NCBI RefSeq assembly: GCF_001687565.2
Contig: NZ_CP016534.2
Span: 3,166,501 to 3,230,500, forward strand
DNA: 64,000 bases
Direction: 5' to 3'
DNA from: Planococcus antarcticus DSM 14505
GTDB taxonomy: Bacteria > Bacillota > Bacilli > Bacillales_A > Planococcaceae
Below the pieces are notes generated by a model that did not search any database, was not told the origin of the DNA, and saw only the letters and a list, made by a program, of their open reading frames with translations. This document shows, in pieces, positions 43,467 to 52,471 of the stretch. Position 1 is the first letter of the stretch. The number at the start of each line of letters is the position of its first letter. The position numbers and the translations under genes are program-made.

Positions 43467-44862
43467 TATGGGGCAGGCGGATAATGAATTTCGTACCTTT
43501 CCCTTTTTCACTTTCTACATGGACTTCTCCATTGTGCAATGTTACCAGTTGCTTGACGATTGATAAACCCAGCCCGAATTGGCCGCTTCCCCGCGATAAA
43601 TCCGCTTTGTAAAACCGGCGCCAGACCATATCGATTTCCTCTACGTCAATTCCCGCTCCGTCATCTCCCACTACAAGCGACATATAATCAGCTTCAGAAT
43701 GAGAGGTCAAGGAGATGGTCCCATTCTCAGTAAATTGAATAGCATTCTTGACAACATTCATGAGTATTTGAATCAAACGGTCCATATCTCCATAAATGAT
43801 ATCGCCCGGACTTGTATTGATGACGATCGTATCGCCTTTCTCCTTCGCCTGCAGATCAAGCTGTTCCTGTATAATCTCCAGAAGCTCATCCGCTTCGATT
43901 TCTTCCTTCGTCAAGACGACCTGATTGGATCTGATTTTCTCATAGTCCAGATTTTCATTGACTAAGCGCATCAGCCGCTTAGTTTCCTCACTCGCCAGAC
44001 GAATGCCTTTTTCACGTTGCCCTTCTTCAATCATATTGTTTCGGAGCCCTTCAATGATACCGGCGATTGTCGTCAAAGGCGTCCGCATTTCATGTGAGAC
44101 ATCCGCCATAAACTGGCGTCTGCGGTTTTCAAGCCGGTCAATTTCTTCGTTCGATTGCTGAAGTTTAGCAGCCATCTTATTGAAGTCGTGCGCTAAGTCA
44201 CCAAATTCATCGAAATTCGATTCTGGCAGATTGACATCATAATGACCTTCGCTGATCATGGAAGTCGCATTTCGCATCCGCTGAATTCGGCTGACATGCA
44301 TTTTCGACAACCACAAGCTGAACAGCAATGCGATCGCCAAAGCAATCAGCATGGTCGTAATCAGCGTTTTATTCAGCTCGGCAATCATTTCACTGATGCC
44401 ACTGACAGGAGAGGCAAGCAGGACTCCACCTGCCAATTGGTTATTTTCGAAATAGGGCATGGCCACAAACGTCACTGTAAACTCGAATCGCTCGACATCC
44501 CTATTGACGACAAGCGTCTCTCCTCGTTCAATGACCGTCCATTCCTCTTGTGTCAGTTCAACAGGCGGGAAAGAACCAGAGACCGGATACAAAATTCGGC
44601 TTTGCTGATCAAAGACGATAAAACTGATATTCTGTGCTTCGAGAATCGAGACATACGCCTGAAGATTGTTTCCTGGACGTGGACGTTCAAGCTCCTCAAT
44701 AATCTGTTCACCGTAGTTCTCCAACTCTTCCGCTTTTTCATTGTAGGCAAAATCATCCACGTATCGGACGAATAAAATACTCAGTATCAAAAAAGCAATC
44801 AGCAAAATACTCAAATGGCTGGCAATCAACTGATAGAAATACTTAATTCGTGTGTTCTTCAA
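43459..44862 (-). CDS. Two-component sensor histidine kinase
   Basis: Membrane sensor kinase, 467 residues from TTG 44862. Two membrane helices (~10-30 and ~165-190) flank an extracytoplasmic sensor of ~130 residues; then HAMP (~190-240), HisKA with phospho-acceptor His in FMADVSHEMRTPLTTIAG, and the ATPase boxes NVVKNAIQFTENG, VGDDGAGI and GQFGLGLSIVKQL. The coding frame is open further into the response-regulator gene; GGGGAG before TTG and the usual short N-terminus favour this start, overlapping the regulator by 20 nt. Position beside prsA-htrA suggests a secretion/envelope stress sensor (CssS-like by role, not by sequence). Confidence 0.92.
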   Translation of the reverse strand: MKNTRIKYFYQLIASHLSILLIAFLILSILFVRYVDDFAYNEKAEELENYGEQIIEELERPRPGNNLQAYVSILEAQNISFIVFDQQSRILYPVSGSFPPVELTQEEWTVIERGETLVVNRDVERFEFTVTFVAMPYFENNQLAGGVLLASPVSGISEMIAELNKTLITTMLIALAIALLFSLWLSKMHVSRIQRMRNATSMISEGHYDVNLPESNFDEFGDLAHDFNKMAAKLQQSNEEIDRLENRRRQFMADVSHEMRTPLTTIAGIIEGLRNNMIEEGQREKGIRLASEETKRLMRLVNENLDYEKIRSNQVVLTKEEIEADELLEIIQEQLDLQAKEKGDTIVINTSPGDIIYGDMDRLIQILMNVVKNAIQFTENGTISLTSHSEADYMSLVVGDDGAGIDVEEIDMVWRRFYKADLSRGSGQFGLGLSIVKQLVTLHNGEVHVESEKGKGTKFIIRLPHKK

Positions 44863-45523
44863 ATTTGTAGCCAACTCCCCATACCGTATGGAATAGTATG
44901 TCCCCGCCATTTATTTTTTTCCGAAGGCGCTTGATGTGAACATCTACCGTCCGCTCGTCGCCATAAAACTGGTAGCCCCACACCTGTTCCAATAATTGTT
45001 CCCGGCTAAACACCTGCTTCGGATGCTGCAAGAAGAACACCAGCAGGTCGAATTCTTTGGGTGTCAGGCTGTCGACCTCTTGCCCATCTTTCAAGACATC
45101 ACGCGTTTCCTTGTTGACGGTAAAGTGAATGGTTTGAATAAGATCAGACACAGGTTCCACTTTCTGAGTCCGCCGGGTGACCGCTTTAATGCGTGCCATT
45201 AAGGTTAAAGGGCTGAATGGTTTTGTGACATAATCATCGGCGCCCATTTCAAAGCCAATGACCTGGTCCGATTCGCTGTCCTTCGCAGTCAGCATGATAA
45301 TGGGAACCGCGCTTCCTTCTTCACGGATTTTGCGGCATAATGCGATACCTTCCATCCCCGGAAGCATCCAGTCCAGAATCAGTAAATCGTATACGCCATC
45401 TTTGTATTTTTGATAGCCTTCCAACCCATCGGCTGCAAAATCCCCATCAATTCCTTCTTTTGAAAAGAACAGCTCCAGCATGGAACTGACACTCGGGTTA
45501 TCCTCCACTACCAATATTTTCAT
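44843..45523 (-). CDS. OmpR/PhoB-family response regulator
   Basis: 226 residues: receiver domain with phospho-acceptor Asp51 (LLILDWMLPGMEG), acidic pair VVEDN, IIMLTAK with the conserved Thr and Lys, then a winged-helix DNA-binding domain (SLTPKEFDLLVFFLQHPKQV, ERTVDVHIKRLRKKI, GVGYKFEE). It is encoded immediately before its kinase. Likely targets are the neighbouring prsA-htrA unit, by context only. Confidence 0.94.
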   Translation of the reverse strand: MKILVVEDNPSVSSMLELFFSKEGIDGDFAADGLEGYQKYKDGVYDLLILDWMLPGMEGIALCRKIREEGSAVPIIMLTAKDSESDQVIGFEMGADDYVTKPFSPLTLMARIKAVTRRTQKVEPVSDLIQTIHFTVNKETRDVLKDGQEVDSLTPKEFDLLVFFLQHPKQVFSREQLLEQVWGYQFYGDERTVDVHIKRLRKKINGGDILFHTVWGVGYKFEEHTN

Positions 45524-45582
45524 CCCGCACCTCCGTCTAACTTTCTTCTAAAGGTAAATGACAAATCCGAAAGACGCAAGCA

Positions 45583-45620
45583 AATTGAAAACCGCCCTTC
45601 TGCATAAGAAAGGCGGTTCG
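45583..45620 (-). terminator. Terminator of the GTPase gene
   Basis: AACCGCC(T)TTCT with AGAAGGGCGGTT, then TTTTCAATTT on the minus strand, close to the GTPase stop. Confidence 0.75.
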
Positions 45621-45627
45621 ACAATTA

Positions 45628-46641
45628 TTACGCTTTTTTCTCGCGCTTTTTCAGCTTTTCAAATAAGTCGCCGATCATATCATAATCAATGGCGATATTG
45701 TTTTCGTAAGCATATTTCACACCATAGCCAAGTGCCAATGTCATGGATGAAGCAACAGTTCCACCGATGATGGACCCTGCTCCTGGAATGAATTTTAATG
45801 CTTGACGATAAATGGTATGGCCGATCGTTTGCGTTGCAGTGATGACAATCATATCTTTCGCCGCTTTTTTAGTTAACGGTTTGTCATAAAGATTCGATAA
45901 TTTGATAATCAAACCAACTTGCAGCGTTGTCAATGGCAGCACGTCAGAACCTGGGATAGGTGATGCACCGATGACACCGGCTGATACACCGGCACCGATA
46001 ATCCAGCGTGTAGCAGCAGCAGATTTTTTCTTCATACTTTTAGCGAAGAGCAGGTCCTTGCCCTTCTTTTCGAGCAAAAAAAGGATTTCCTTCTTTAAGG
46101 TTTCCAAATTTTCTTCTGTTTTCGAAGAAATCGGAATAACTTTGTATTTGTTTCCCGTGTGCTCTTGGACAAATTGGACGATGGACGGAATGTTTTCCGC
46201 AGCGTCAATTTTATTCAAAACTATTAGAATGTCTTTATTGTGTTTTTCGATTTCATTGAACTTTCCTTTTTCACTTTCAGAAAATACCGTGCCTGCCGCA
46301 TTCAGGAAAAACAGCACAACATCGGATTTCTGAACAAACTCTAAGGTTTTTTTAGGATTTTCATCGTTTGGATCATTTAATCCTGGCGTATCCATAAATT
46401 TGATATTTTCCAGTCCACGGATATTATAAGGATCCACGCTAACCGTTTCTCCTGGCATCGGATTGGTGCTGGCAATATCCTCTCCAATAATTTTATTGAC
46501 AGTGGAAGATTTGCCGGCGTTCACTTCGCCGATCAAGGAAATCAGCAATTCCTGATCCAGTGCATCGTTGACTTTTTTCATTTCATTTTCGAACATCTTG
46601 TCCATCGCTTTCATGACTTCTTTTTCAAATTCTTTTACCAT
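45628..46641 (-). CDS. Era/dynamin-like GTPase with C-terminal DUF697 domain
   Basis: 337 residues. The G domain shows G1 GEVNAGKSST (~40), G3 MDTPGLND and G4 VLNKIDAA, with G5-like PISSK. A C-terminal hydrophobic domain (~205-310: WIIGAGVSAGVIGASPIPG, GSIIGGTVASSMTLALGYG) resembles DUF697, giving a membrane-associated GTPase of the YcjF/Tic22-like architecture. Bacterial proteins of this type are poorly characterised; membrane stress or remodelling is suggested. A perfect -10 TATAAT lies at 46677-46682 on the minus strand. Monocistronic. Confidence 0.88.
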   Translation of the reverse strand: MVKEFEKEVMKAMDKMFENEMKKVNDALDQELLISLIGEVNAGKSSTVNKIIGEDIASTNPMPGETVSVDPYNIRGLENIKFMDTPGLNDPNDENPKKTLEFVQKSDVVLFFLNAAGTVFSESEKGKFNEIEKHNKDILIVLNKIDAAENIPSIVQFVQEHTGNKYKVIPISSKTEENLETLKKEILFLLEKKGKDLLFAKSMKKKSAAATRWIIGAGVSAGVIGASPIPGSDVLPLTTLQVGLIIKLSNLYDKPLTKKAAKDMIVITATQTIGHTIYRQALKFIPGAGSIIGGTVASSMTLALGYGVKYAYENNIAIDYDMIGDLFEKLKKREKKA

Positions 46642-46706
46642 TGAGCGTCTTCCTCCTCATCTCTAGCTTACTATCTATTATAGTGGTTTCTCTTTGCCTG
46701 AGGAAA

Positions 46707-48527
46707 TTATTCATCGATATAGTCTTTCAATAAAGCGTCTGCATAGTTCATCAGTGTTTCAGTATCATCAATATGTTTTTTGGCATCACTGTTTTTCCTG
46801 CGTTCATCCATAGTTTTTAAATCATACAGAACTTCCGGTAATTTTGCTCCGGGTGCTTTATAAAATTGTTCAGATTGAATGTAAGACCCGCCTGGCAAAT
46901 AATAGCGCATGCCCAGCAAATTCTTTTTGTATTGGAACAGGTTATGACCCATCATCGGCTCGTCATGTTCGACTCCAAGCAAGGTCAGCAGCGTTGGCAT
47001 GATATCTGTCTGGCCTCCAAGACGCGCCATTTCAGTTCCTTCAAAAAGATTTCCACCCGCAAAAATTAGCGGAATGGTGTATTGGTCCTTCAGCGAATAT
47101 TCATGTCCCAAGAAGTCGCTTAATAACAGTTGATCTTCCTCAGTTACCAACGTGCCGTGCATGCCCGAATGGTCACCAAAAATAGCGATGAGGGATTCAT
47201 CGTAAATCCCTTGATCTTTTAGTTCTTGAATGAACAAGCCGATCTGTTCATCTGCATAGCGGATTGATTGTAGATAGTTTCCGACGTACATGTCTTCATA
47301 TTCGGCAGGCAAATTTAGATACTGCATAGCTTCCGGCATTTCGAATGGGGTATGGCTGGTGACAGTGACAATATTGGCGTAGATGCGCTCATAGGTTTCA
47401 AGCTGTCGAGGCAATTCATTCGCTGCAAAGTCAAACAAAATTTCGTCCGCTGGCCCAAAACCAACCTGCTTGACGTTCGGAATATCAGCAATCGAGAATA
47501 TCTCTTCGTAGCCAAGAACCGGATAAAGAACGTCGCGGTTCCAAAATGTCACATCATCCGCGTGGTAAGTGGCAGAACCATAGCCTTTCTCCTTCAATAT
47601 CCGTGCCAATGATGGAGCCTCTTTCCCCGAAAGACTATTCGCTGTAGCAATCATACCTTGCGAATACAGCCCTGTATTGGCAATCCATTCGGCATCAGAA
47701 GTTGTACCGGCTCCCACCTGCTGAAAAACATTCGGAAAATAAGCACTTTCGCTCAACAGCTGATTGAGGTTTGGCGTGATTTCCTGACCATTCAGGGAAC
47801 GCCCGATGACGAAATTCTGGAGAGACTCTACTTGAATGATGAAAAGATGGCGGTTTTCTGCAATTCCGAAGCTTTCCTGTTCACTAGCTTTCACATACTT
47901 ATTGCCTTTGAGCTCCTCCAACTCTTTTGCCGACAATTTGCTTGAAGAGGCATGTGCAGTTTCAGTCGAGCGGTTATACAATTGAACCAGTTGGGACTGC
48001 AAAAATCCATTTTCTTTCGCAAAATAGGAAACATCGATGATGGGCTGCTGGAGAGCGTAAGCGACCGTTATTGTACATACCGCGGCCATGCTGACCGCAA
48101 CGTACTTCATTGCAGCTAGTCTCACTGGCTGTTTCCAGCGGCGTGCAAGGAATACCAGCAAAATGGCATCCACAAAAAAAAGAAAGTCCCACGGAGTTCC
48201 CAGCATCGTAATCGTATTGCTGACAGAACCAGACTGCGCAAGTTGCTGCAAGTCATAATAAGAAGGAATTGTAGAATAATAGCGAATATAAAGTGTGACT
48301 ACGAAAAAGATGACGGAAGTGAGCAAGTTGAAAATCCAGACTGCTCGCCACAGATTTTTTTTAGCAACCAGTAAAACAACCGATAGCAAGAAAGCCCACA
48401 CCGGAAATTCAATCAATGCAATATGCAAAATTGATTTCGCGTCAAAAACAAGCATGCGAAAAGCACTTACTTTAATTAATAAGAAGAGAAAGATCCACGT
48501 ATAAGGCAGCGCGTCTGCTTTTTTCAT
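46707..48527 (-). CDS. ltaS: Lipoteichoic acid synthase family protein (membrane sulfatase fold)
   Basis: 606 residues. Five N-terminal membrane helices (to ~200) anchor an extracellular sulfatase-fold domain that polymerises glycerol phosphate from phosphatidylglycerol or primes such chains. Catalytic elements are IIQVESLQNF (metal Glu), QVGAGTTSDAEW (nucleophile Thr) and AIFGDHSGMHG (metal Asp/His). AAGAGGTGTTCTGG decides ATG 48527; the frame extends 53 codons further upstream without family likeness. Bacilli carry several paralogues (LtaS, YfnI, YqgS, YvgJ); which one this is cannot be decided here. Relevant to the csbB-gtcA-yfhO system, which decorates the same polymer. Confidence 0.92.
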   Translation of the reverse strand: MKKADALPYTWIFLFLLIKVSAFRMLVFDAKSILHIALIEFPVWAFLLSVVLLVAKKNLWRAVWIFNLLTSVIFFVVTLYIRYYSTIPSYYDLQQLAQSGSVSNTITMLGTPWDFLFFVDAILLVFLARRWKQPVRLAAMKYVAVSMAAVCTITVAYALQQPIIDVSYFAKENGFLQSQLVQLYNRSTETAHASSSKLSAKELEELKGNKYVKASEQESFGIAENRHLFIIQVESLQNFVIGRSLNGQEITPNLNQLLSESAYFPNVFQQVGAGTTSDAEWIANTGLYSQGMIATANSLSGKEAPSLARILKEKGYGSATYHADDVTFWNRDVLYPVLGYEEIFSIADIPNVKQVGFGPADEILFDFAANELPRQLETYERIYANIVTVTSHTPFEMPEAMQYLNLPAEYEDMYVGNYLQSIRYADEQIGLFIQELKDQGIYDESLIAIFGDHSGMHGTLVTEEDQLLLSDFLGHEYSLKDQYTIPLIFAGGNLFEGTEMARLGGQTDIMPTLLTLLGVEHDEPMMGHNLFQYKKNLLGMRYYLPGGSYIQSEQFYKAPGAKLPEVLYDLKTMDERRKNSDAKKHIDDTETLMNYADALLKDYIDE

Positions 48528-48831
48528 CCAGAACACCTCTTTTCTACAGACGAATATATTAAAACAGATGTTGCATAGATTTATTTTAAAAGGGAATAGA
48601 GAATTATAATAGGTTGAATTAAAACGAATCAGAAGTGGACATATACTTTCCGATGGTTTTCTATAGATGCTTATTCCAAAATTCAACTGCGATTGCCACA
48701 GTAGACCTGCAGAAGAAAGAACGGAATACTTCTGTTTGGATTGACGTCTCCCGCCTCCACGCTTTAAGCAGAGCAGGAAGCTGACGTATTAACTCAACTT
48801 ATATAACCTGATTATCAGAAGGAGCGATACA
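48528..48831. other. Gene-free gap, partly repeat-like
   Basis: 304 bp between divergent genes. Promoters of ltaS (-) and the flavoprotein gene (+) must lie here. A GC-richer block (TCTCCCGCCTCCACGC near 48748) followed by CAACTTATATAACCTG resembles the degenerate repeat texture at 36.3 and 52.5 kb. No gene supported. Confidence 0.3.
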
Positions 48832-49455
48832 ATGCAAACATTAAAAGCAATTTTTCTTAACACTTCATTAAAAAGTTCAACAGAACCTTCTCATACCGAA
48901 GGATTCATCCATGATGTGCGAGTTCATTTTAATCAACTAGGCGTGGAATCTGAAATTATTCGTTTGGCAGATTACAACATAGCATACGGTGTTCAGGACG
49001 ATATGGGTGAAGGAGACGAGTGGCCGCAAATTCTTGAAAAGGTATTGGCTGCAGATATTCTTATTATCGGCACCCCTATCTGGCTCGGGGAAAAAAGTTC
49101 ACTGGCTACACAAGCTATCGAGCGTCTGTACGGCAGTAGCAGCGTAACCAATGATAAAGGACAAGCCATTTTCTATAATAAGGTCGGGGGTGTTGCCATC
49201 ACAGGTAACGAAGACGGAGCCAAGCATTCGGCTGCTTCTATTCTGTATGGTCTTTCCCATATCGGTTTCGTCATTCCACCGAACGTTGATGCCTATTGGG
49301 TTGGTGAAGCAGGACCCGGCGACTCCTATATGGATGCAGGACGGGACAATAAATTTACCAAATCAGCTATTCAACGACTTGCCTATAACACTTATCATTT
49401 AGCCGGTATGCTTAAAAATAATCCGATACCAGATTCCGGAAATACACTTGAATAA
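48832..49455 (+). CDS. NAD(P)H-dependent FMN reductase / flavodoxin-like oxidoreductase
   Basis: 207-residue flavodoxin-fold protein. The phosphate loop is FLNTSLKSSTEPSHTEGF (~8-26), the flavin-binding second loop is IIGTPIWLGEKSSLATQAIERLYG (~77), followed by VGGVAITGNEDGAKHSAASI. This fits the NADPH-dependent FMN reductase/quinone reductase group. Substrate is unknown. AGAAGGAGCGATACA precedes the ATG. It stands alone with a terminator; riboflavin synthesis genes are close downstream but on the other strand. Confidence 0.88.
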   Translation: MQTLKAIFLNTSLKSSTEPSHTEGFIHDVRVHFNQLGVESEIIRLADYNIAYGVQDDMGEGDEWPQILEKVLAADILIIGTPIWLGEKSSLATQAIERLYGSSSVTNDKGQAIFYNKVGGVAITGNEDGAKHSAASILYGLSHIGFVIPPNVDAYWVGEAGPGDSYMDAGRDNKFTKSAIQRLAYNTYHLAGMLKNNPIPDSGNTLE

Positions 49456-49467
49456 TAAGGACCAATC

Positions 49468-49498
49468 GGCCGGCAGCAAATCAGCTGCTGGCCTTTTT
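49468..49498 (+). terminator. Terminator of the flavodoxin-like gene
   Basis: GGCC(G)GCAGC / GCTGC(T)GGCC with six T; it may also serve the convergent gene. Confidence 0.88.
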
Positions 49499-49505
49499 TA
49501 GTAAC

Positions 49506-50036
49506 TCAGCTCCACACACGCTTTACAGAGGCATCGCCGCTTTTTATTTCCACTTCATAGACATCCGGATTGGTTAGCTTTTGCCACTCCGAAAAGCCAT
49601 AGCTCGCATCGATCTGTTTCAGTAGCAATCCCAATAAGTTTCCGTGAGTCACCGCTGCGGTTCTGTCTTCCATTTCGTTCAATATTTCCATTGCGCGGTC
49701 AGTTGCTTCTTTTCCAGATTCGCCTCCAGCGAACTTCAAATCCGCATCATCAAACGACTCCTCCAGCTTTTCCATCCAGTCCGGTAAATCTTCAGAACTT
49801 AATACACGTTCAGCCAATCGATCATCAATTCTAATCGGCAAACCCAGACAGTCTGCTGCCGGTTCGATGGATTGGATGGCGCGTGTCAGTGGACTAGAGA
49901 TAAAATGAATCACCTGGCGTTTTTGCAGAAATTCCGCCAAGTCTTTTGCCTGCTTTTTTCCCATTTCAGTCAATTCTGCATCGGGCGCCTGCCCGGTCGC
50001 CTGACAATGTCTAATCAGAAAAATCGTTTTGTTCAT
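49506..50036 (-). CDS. Histidine phosphatase family protein (phosphoglycerate mutase-like)
   Basis: 176 residues with the family start TIFLIRHCQATGQ, in which the phospho-accepting His is in RHC rather than the usual RHG, then ISSPLTRAIQSI and a second catalytic His in RTAAVTHGNLLGLLL. The acid Glu lies in RLAERVLSS. It probably acts as a phosphatase on a small metabolite; the substrate is unknown. Monocistronic, convergent with the flavoprotein gene. Confidence 0.9.
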   Translation of the reverse strand: MNKTIFLIRHCQATGQAPDAELTEMGKKQAKDLAEFLQKRQVIHFISSPLTRAIQSIEPAADCLGLPIRIDDRLAERVLSSEDLPDWMEKLEESFDDADLKFAGGESGKEATDRAMEILNEMEDRTAAVTHGNLLGLLLKQIDASYGFSEWQKLTNPDVYEVEIKSGDASVKRVWS

Positions 50037-50173
50037 AATTTCCCACCTTAATTCGATTTTATCTCTTAATGTACAAGTTAGAACAGTTTCTATTCTATAT
50101 TCACCTTATTCGTAATTTGGCGGACCCAATGTAGTTATACACCACATTCCCCTAAATCCATTTTTTTAACCTT

Positions 50174-50202
50174 GAAAAAACTCCTGAGCAAAAGCCCAGG
50201 AG
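50174..50202 (-). terminator. Terminator of the riboflavin operon
   Basis: CTCCTGGGC / GCTCAGGAG stem, TTTT loop, six T on the minus strand, 8 bp after ribH. Confidence 0.9.
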
Positions 50203-50209
50203 CTGACTA

Positions 50210-50674
50210 TTATAATTTTTTCATGAGATTTGCCATCTCAATAGCACCGGCTGCTGATTCCCAGCCTTTGTTGCCTGCTTTTGTTCCTGCACGCTCGATC
50301 GCCTGTTCAATCGAATCCGTCGTTAAGACTCCAAAAATGACCGGAATATTTGCTTGGTCACTGGCTCTTGATACACCTTTTGCAACTTCGCTGCAGACAT
50401 AATCGAAATGAGGCGTAGCGCCTCTGATGACAGTCCCTAACGTGATGACTGCATCGTAGTTTCCGCTCATCGCCATTTTTTTTGCTACAAGCGGAATCTC
50501 AAAAGCTCCCGGAACCCAAGCAATTGAGACATCGTCCGCTCCAACTCCATGGCGCTTTAACGCGTCTTCCGCGCCGCCTAGCAATTTACTTGTGATAAAT
50601 TCATTAAAGCGTCCGACAACTATGCCGATCCGCAGTCCTTCACCGTTTAAATATCCTTCAAAATGAACCGTCAT
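50210..50674 (-). CDS. ribH: 6,7-dimethyl-8-ribityllumazine synthase
   Basis: Condenses 5-amino-6-ribitylaminouracil with 3,4-dihydroxy-2-butanone 4-phosphate, the penultimate step of riboflavin synthesis. The 154 residues are of standard length and show [49 protein letters not shown] and [24 protein letters not shown]. It is last in the operon, 15 bp after ribB, and would assemble into the icosahedral shell with RibE. Confidence 0.97.
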   Translation of the reverse strand: MTVHFEGYLNGEGLRIGIVVGRFNEFITSKLLGGAEDALKRHGVGADDVSIAWVPGAFEIPLVAKKMAMSGNYDAVITLGTVIRGATPHFDYVCSEVAKGVSRASDQANIPVIFGVLTTDSIEQAIERAGTKAGNKGWESAAGAIEMANLMKKL

Positions 50675-50689
50675 GCAATTCCATCTCCT

Positions 50690-51319
50690 CTAGTCGATTA
50701 GTAAGCCGTCATATTTTGACTTTTCTTGCTGATACGATACCAAGTCTTTAATTGTGAGAATGCCAAGTCCTAGCCGTTCCGCCACTTTCAGCAAATCATC
50801 TACGCGTGCCATTGTGCCGTCGGGATTCATAATCTCGCATATAACCCCAGCTGGAGGCGATCCTGCAAGCTTGGCCAAATCTACAGCTGCTTCGGTGTGC
50901 CCTGTCCGGTCAAGTACGCCGCCATCTTTTGCAATCAACGGGAAAATATGACCAGGACGTTTAAAGTCTGTTGCTTTCGCATCCGGGTTCACTAAACTGG
51001 TGATTGTATGGGAGCGTTCAAAAGCACTGATTCCAGTAGTTGTGTCTTTATGGTCAACACTGATTGTGAAAGCAGTGCCAAATTCATCCGTGTTGTCATC
51101 AGTCATGAGACCAATCTGCAAATTTCGTGCGATTGACTGGGCAATCGGTACACAAATTAACCCTCTTCCTTCAGTCGCCATCAAATTGACGATTTCAGGT
51201 GAAGCAAACTCAGCTAAAGCGATAAAATCGCCTTCGTTTTCCCTGTCTTCATCATCAATGACGATAATAGCTTTGCCATTTTTTAAGTCTTCAACGGCTT
51301 TTTCTACAGTGTAGAACAT
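50690..51319 (-). CDS. ribB: 3,4-dihydroxy-2-butanone 4-phosphate synthase (RibB domain only)
   Basis: Makes the four-carbon precursor of riboflavin from ribulose 5-phosphate. The 209 residues carry the complete RibB domain: [14 protein letters not shown] (metal Glu and acid loop), [33 protein letters not shown] and [11 protein letters not shown]. In most Bacillales the protein is a RibBA fusion of about 400 residues, with GTP cyclohydrolase II as the second half. Here the frame stops after [10 protein letters not shown] and ribH follows 15 bp later, so the RibA domain is absent from this locus. Good motif conservation argues for activity. Confidence 0.94.
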   Translation of the reverse strand: MFYTVEKAVEDLKNGKAIIVIDDEDRENEGDFIALAEFASPEIVNLMATEGRGLICVPIAQSIARNLQIGLMTDDNTDEFGTAFTISVDHKDTTTGISAFERSHTITSLVNPDAKATDFKRPGHIFPLIAKDGGVLDRTGHTEAAVDLAKLAGSPPAGVICEIMNPDGTMARVDDLLKVAERLGLGILTIKDLVSYQQEKSKYDGLLID

Positions 51320-51336
51320 CTCTACTGCGCCTCCCT

Positions 51337-51966
51337 TTAAAATCCGTTTTCTGCCAGCCAGCTTCTGCTGAGTTTCGGTTCTGCTGTTTGAATACGTTCG
51401 GTATACTTCGCCAATAAATCACATTCGATATTGACTTTGTCGCCAATGCCTTTTTCTCCTAATAGCGAATCTTCCTGCGTAGTCGGAATAAGCGAAATGG
51501 TCACCGTATTATGGCCAAGCGCAAAAATCGTCAGCGAAGTACCATCGACTGCGATGGAGCCTTTTAGCATCACGTACTTCATCAGCCGAGGTTCAAGTTC
51601 AATTGTTTTGGTCACAGCGTTTGCTTCTTTTTTTGTTGAACGGATCATGCCAACGCCATCGATATGGCCACTGACAAAATGACCGCCGAAACGCCCGTTG
51701 GCGGGCATCGCGCGTTCCAAATTCACTCGTGCTCCTGCTTTTAATCCGATCATTGTCGAGGACTTGACCGTTTCCGGAATGACATCAACTGTGAACGTAT
51801 GAGAGTTGAATGTCGAGACAGTCAAACAAACTCCGTTAATGGAGATGCTGTCTCCACGCTTGATGTCTTCTAAGATCAGGGCACAAGAGATGGTCAACTC
51901 CATCGCCTGCGGTTTAGCGCGGACTGAAGCAACGTGTCCAACTTCTTCGACTATGCCTGTAAACAT
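51337..51966 (-). CDS. ribE: Riboflavin synthase alpha subunit
   Basis: Dismutates two lumazines to riboflavin. The 209 residues form two tandem beta-barrel halves: [12 protein letters not shown] with [11 protein letters not shown] in the first and [13 protein letters not shown] with [10 protein letters not shown] in the second, as in all RibE proteins. ATG 51966 is preceded by GGAGTGTGAAAAA; the frame has six more upstream codons that lack similarity. The start lies 16 nt inside a small upstream frame, suggesting coupled translation. Confidence 0.96.
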   Translation of the reverse strand: MFTGIVEEVGHVASVRAKPQAMELTISCALILEDIKRGDSISINGVCLTVSTFNSHTFTVDVIPETVKSSTMIGLKAGARVNLERAMPANGRFGGHFVSGHIDGVGMIRSTKKEANAVTKTIELEPRLMKYVMLKGSIAVDGTSLTIFALGHNTVTISLIPTTQEDSLLGEKGIGDKVNIECDLLAKYTERIQTAEPKLSRSWLAENGF

Positions 51967-52241
51967 TTTTTCACACTCCTCCATTCCAGTCGTGAGAATA
52001 GATTTAATTGAGTTCGTACGGGTAATTGGGTATTTTCCACCACGGGGCGTATGGGTGGTGAGGAAAAGAACATTCTGAAGGTTATTCTGTGCATGTGCCC
52101 TACTTCTTTATCAAGATTGCCGATTGCTCGGCAGTTTTTAGTACCTTGAAAAAGCTCTTTTTCCACGGAGGAAAGGAGCCGGATTAAAGATGGTCGCCTT
52201 GCGACTTTAGGGACTGGTCCCTCGTAAGGTTTTTTGGTCAT
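51951..52241 (-). CDS. Small ORF between the FMN riboswitch and ribE, unknown function
   Basis: A 96-codon minus frame from ATG 52241, preceded by the excellent ribosome-binding sequence AAAGGAGGAATTTGT, ending 16 nt inside ribE. The protein is basic (MTKKPYEGPVPKVARRPSLI at the start) with no recognisable domain and no membrane segment. It sits exactly where ribD normally begins but has no resemblance to the deaminase or reductase. It could be a leader frame that couples ribE translation, a novel small protein, or the scar of a deleted ribD. Codon composition does not settle which. Confidence 0.45.
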   Translation of the reverse strand: MTKKPYEGPVPKVARRPSLIRLLSSVEKELFQGTKNCRAIGNLDKEVGHMHRITFRMFFSSPPIRPVVENTQLPVRTQLNLFSRLEWRSVKKCLQA

Positions 52242-52307
52242 ACAAATTCCTCCTTTCAATTCTAACTCATTGAAAAGAAGAGGCACATAACGAAGCCGAT
52301 CTCTACA

Positions 52308-52471
52308 TTCTTCTCCCATCCAGACTGTAACTGTCGGTGCCGGAATTTCACCAGCTCCACCGTTTAGAAGCGCATTGCATAGAGGCCTATGCCTGCCTTC
52401 ATCCAACCGGGTCACGGACTTACAGTTTCCTGCTCACCGCCGGTAAGGAATTTCACCTTGCCCCGAAGAAT
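52308..52471 (-). promoter_or_regulatory. FMN riboswitch (RFN element)
   Basis: Minus strand: closing stem ATTCTTC/GAAGAAT, then GGGGCAAGGTGAAATTCC, ACCGGCGGTGA, AGTCCGTGACCCG, GGTGGAGCTGGTGAAATTCC and CACCGACAGTTACAGTCTGG, the full set of conserved RFN blocks. FMN binding should lower expression of the downstream ribE-ribB-ribH unit. Downstream hairpins (for example GTCGCAAGGCGAC and GAAAAAGAGCTTTTTC) lie within the orphan ORF; no classical terminator with a T-run was evident, so translation-level control at AAAGGAGG is possible. Confidence 0.97.

Noticed and set aside
43459..45523. Naming the two-component system CssRS
   Set aside because: Position next to htrA fits, but the kinase sensor region and HisKA motif do not resemble what I know of CssS closely enough for the name.
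51337..52241. The orphan ORF as a truncated RibD
   Set aside because: No HAE/PCxxxxGRTPPC zinc motif or reductase segment can be seen in any frame between the riboswitch and ribE.
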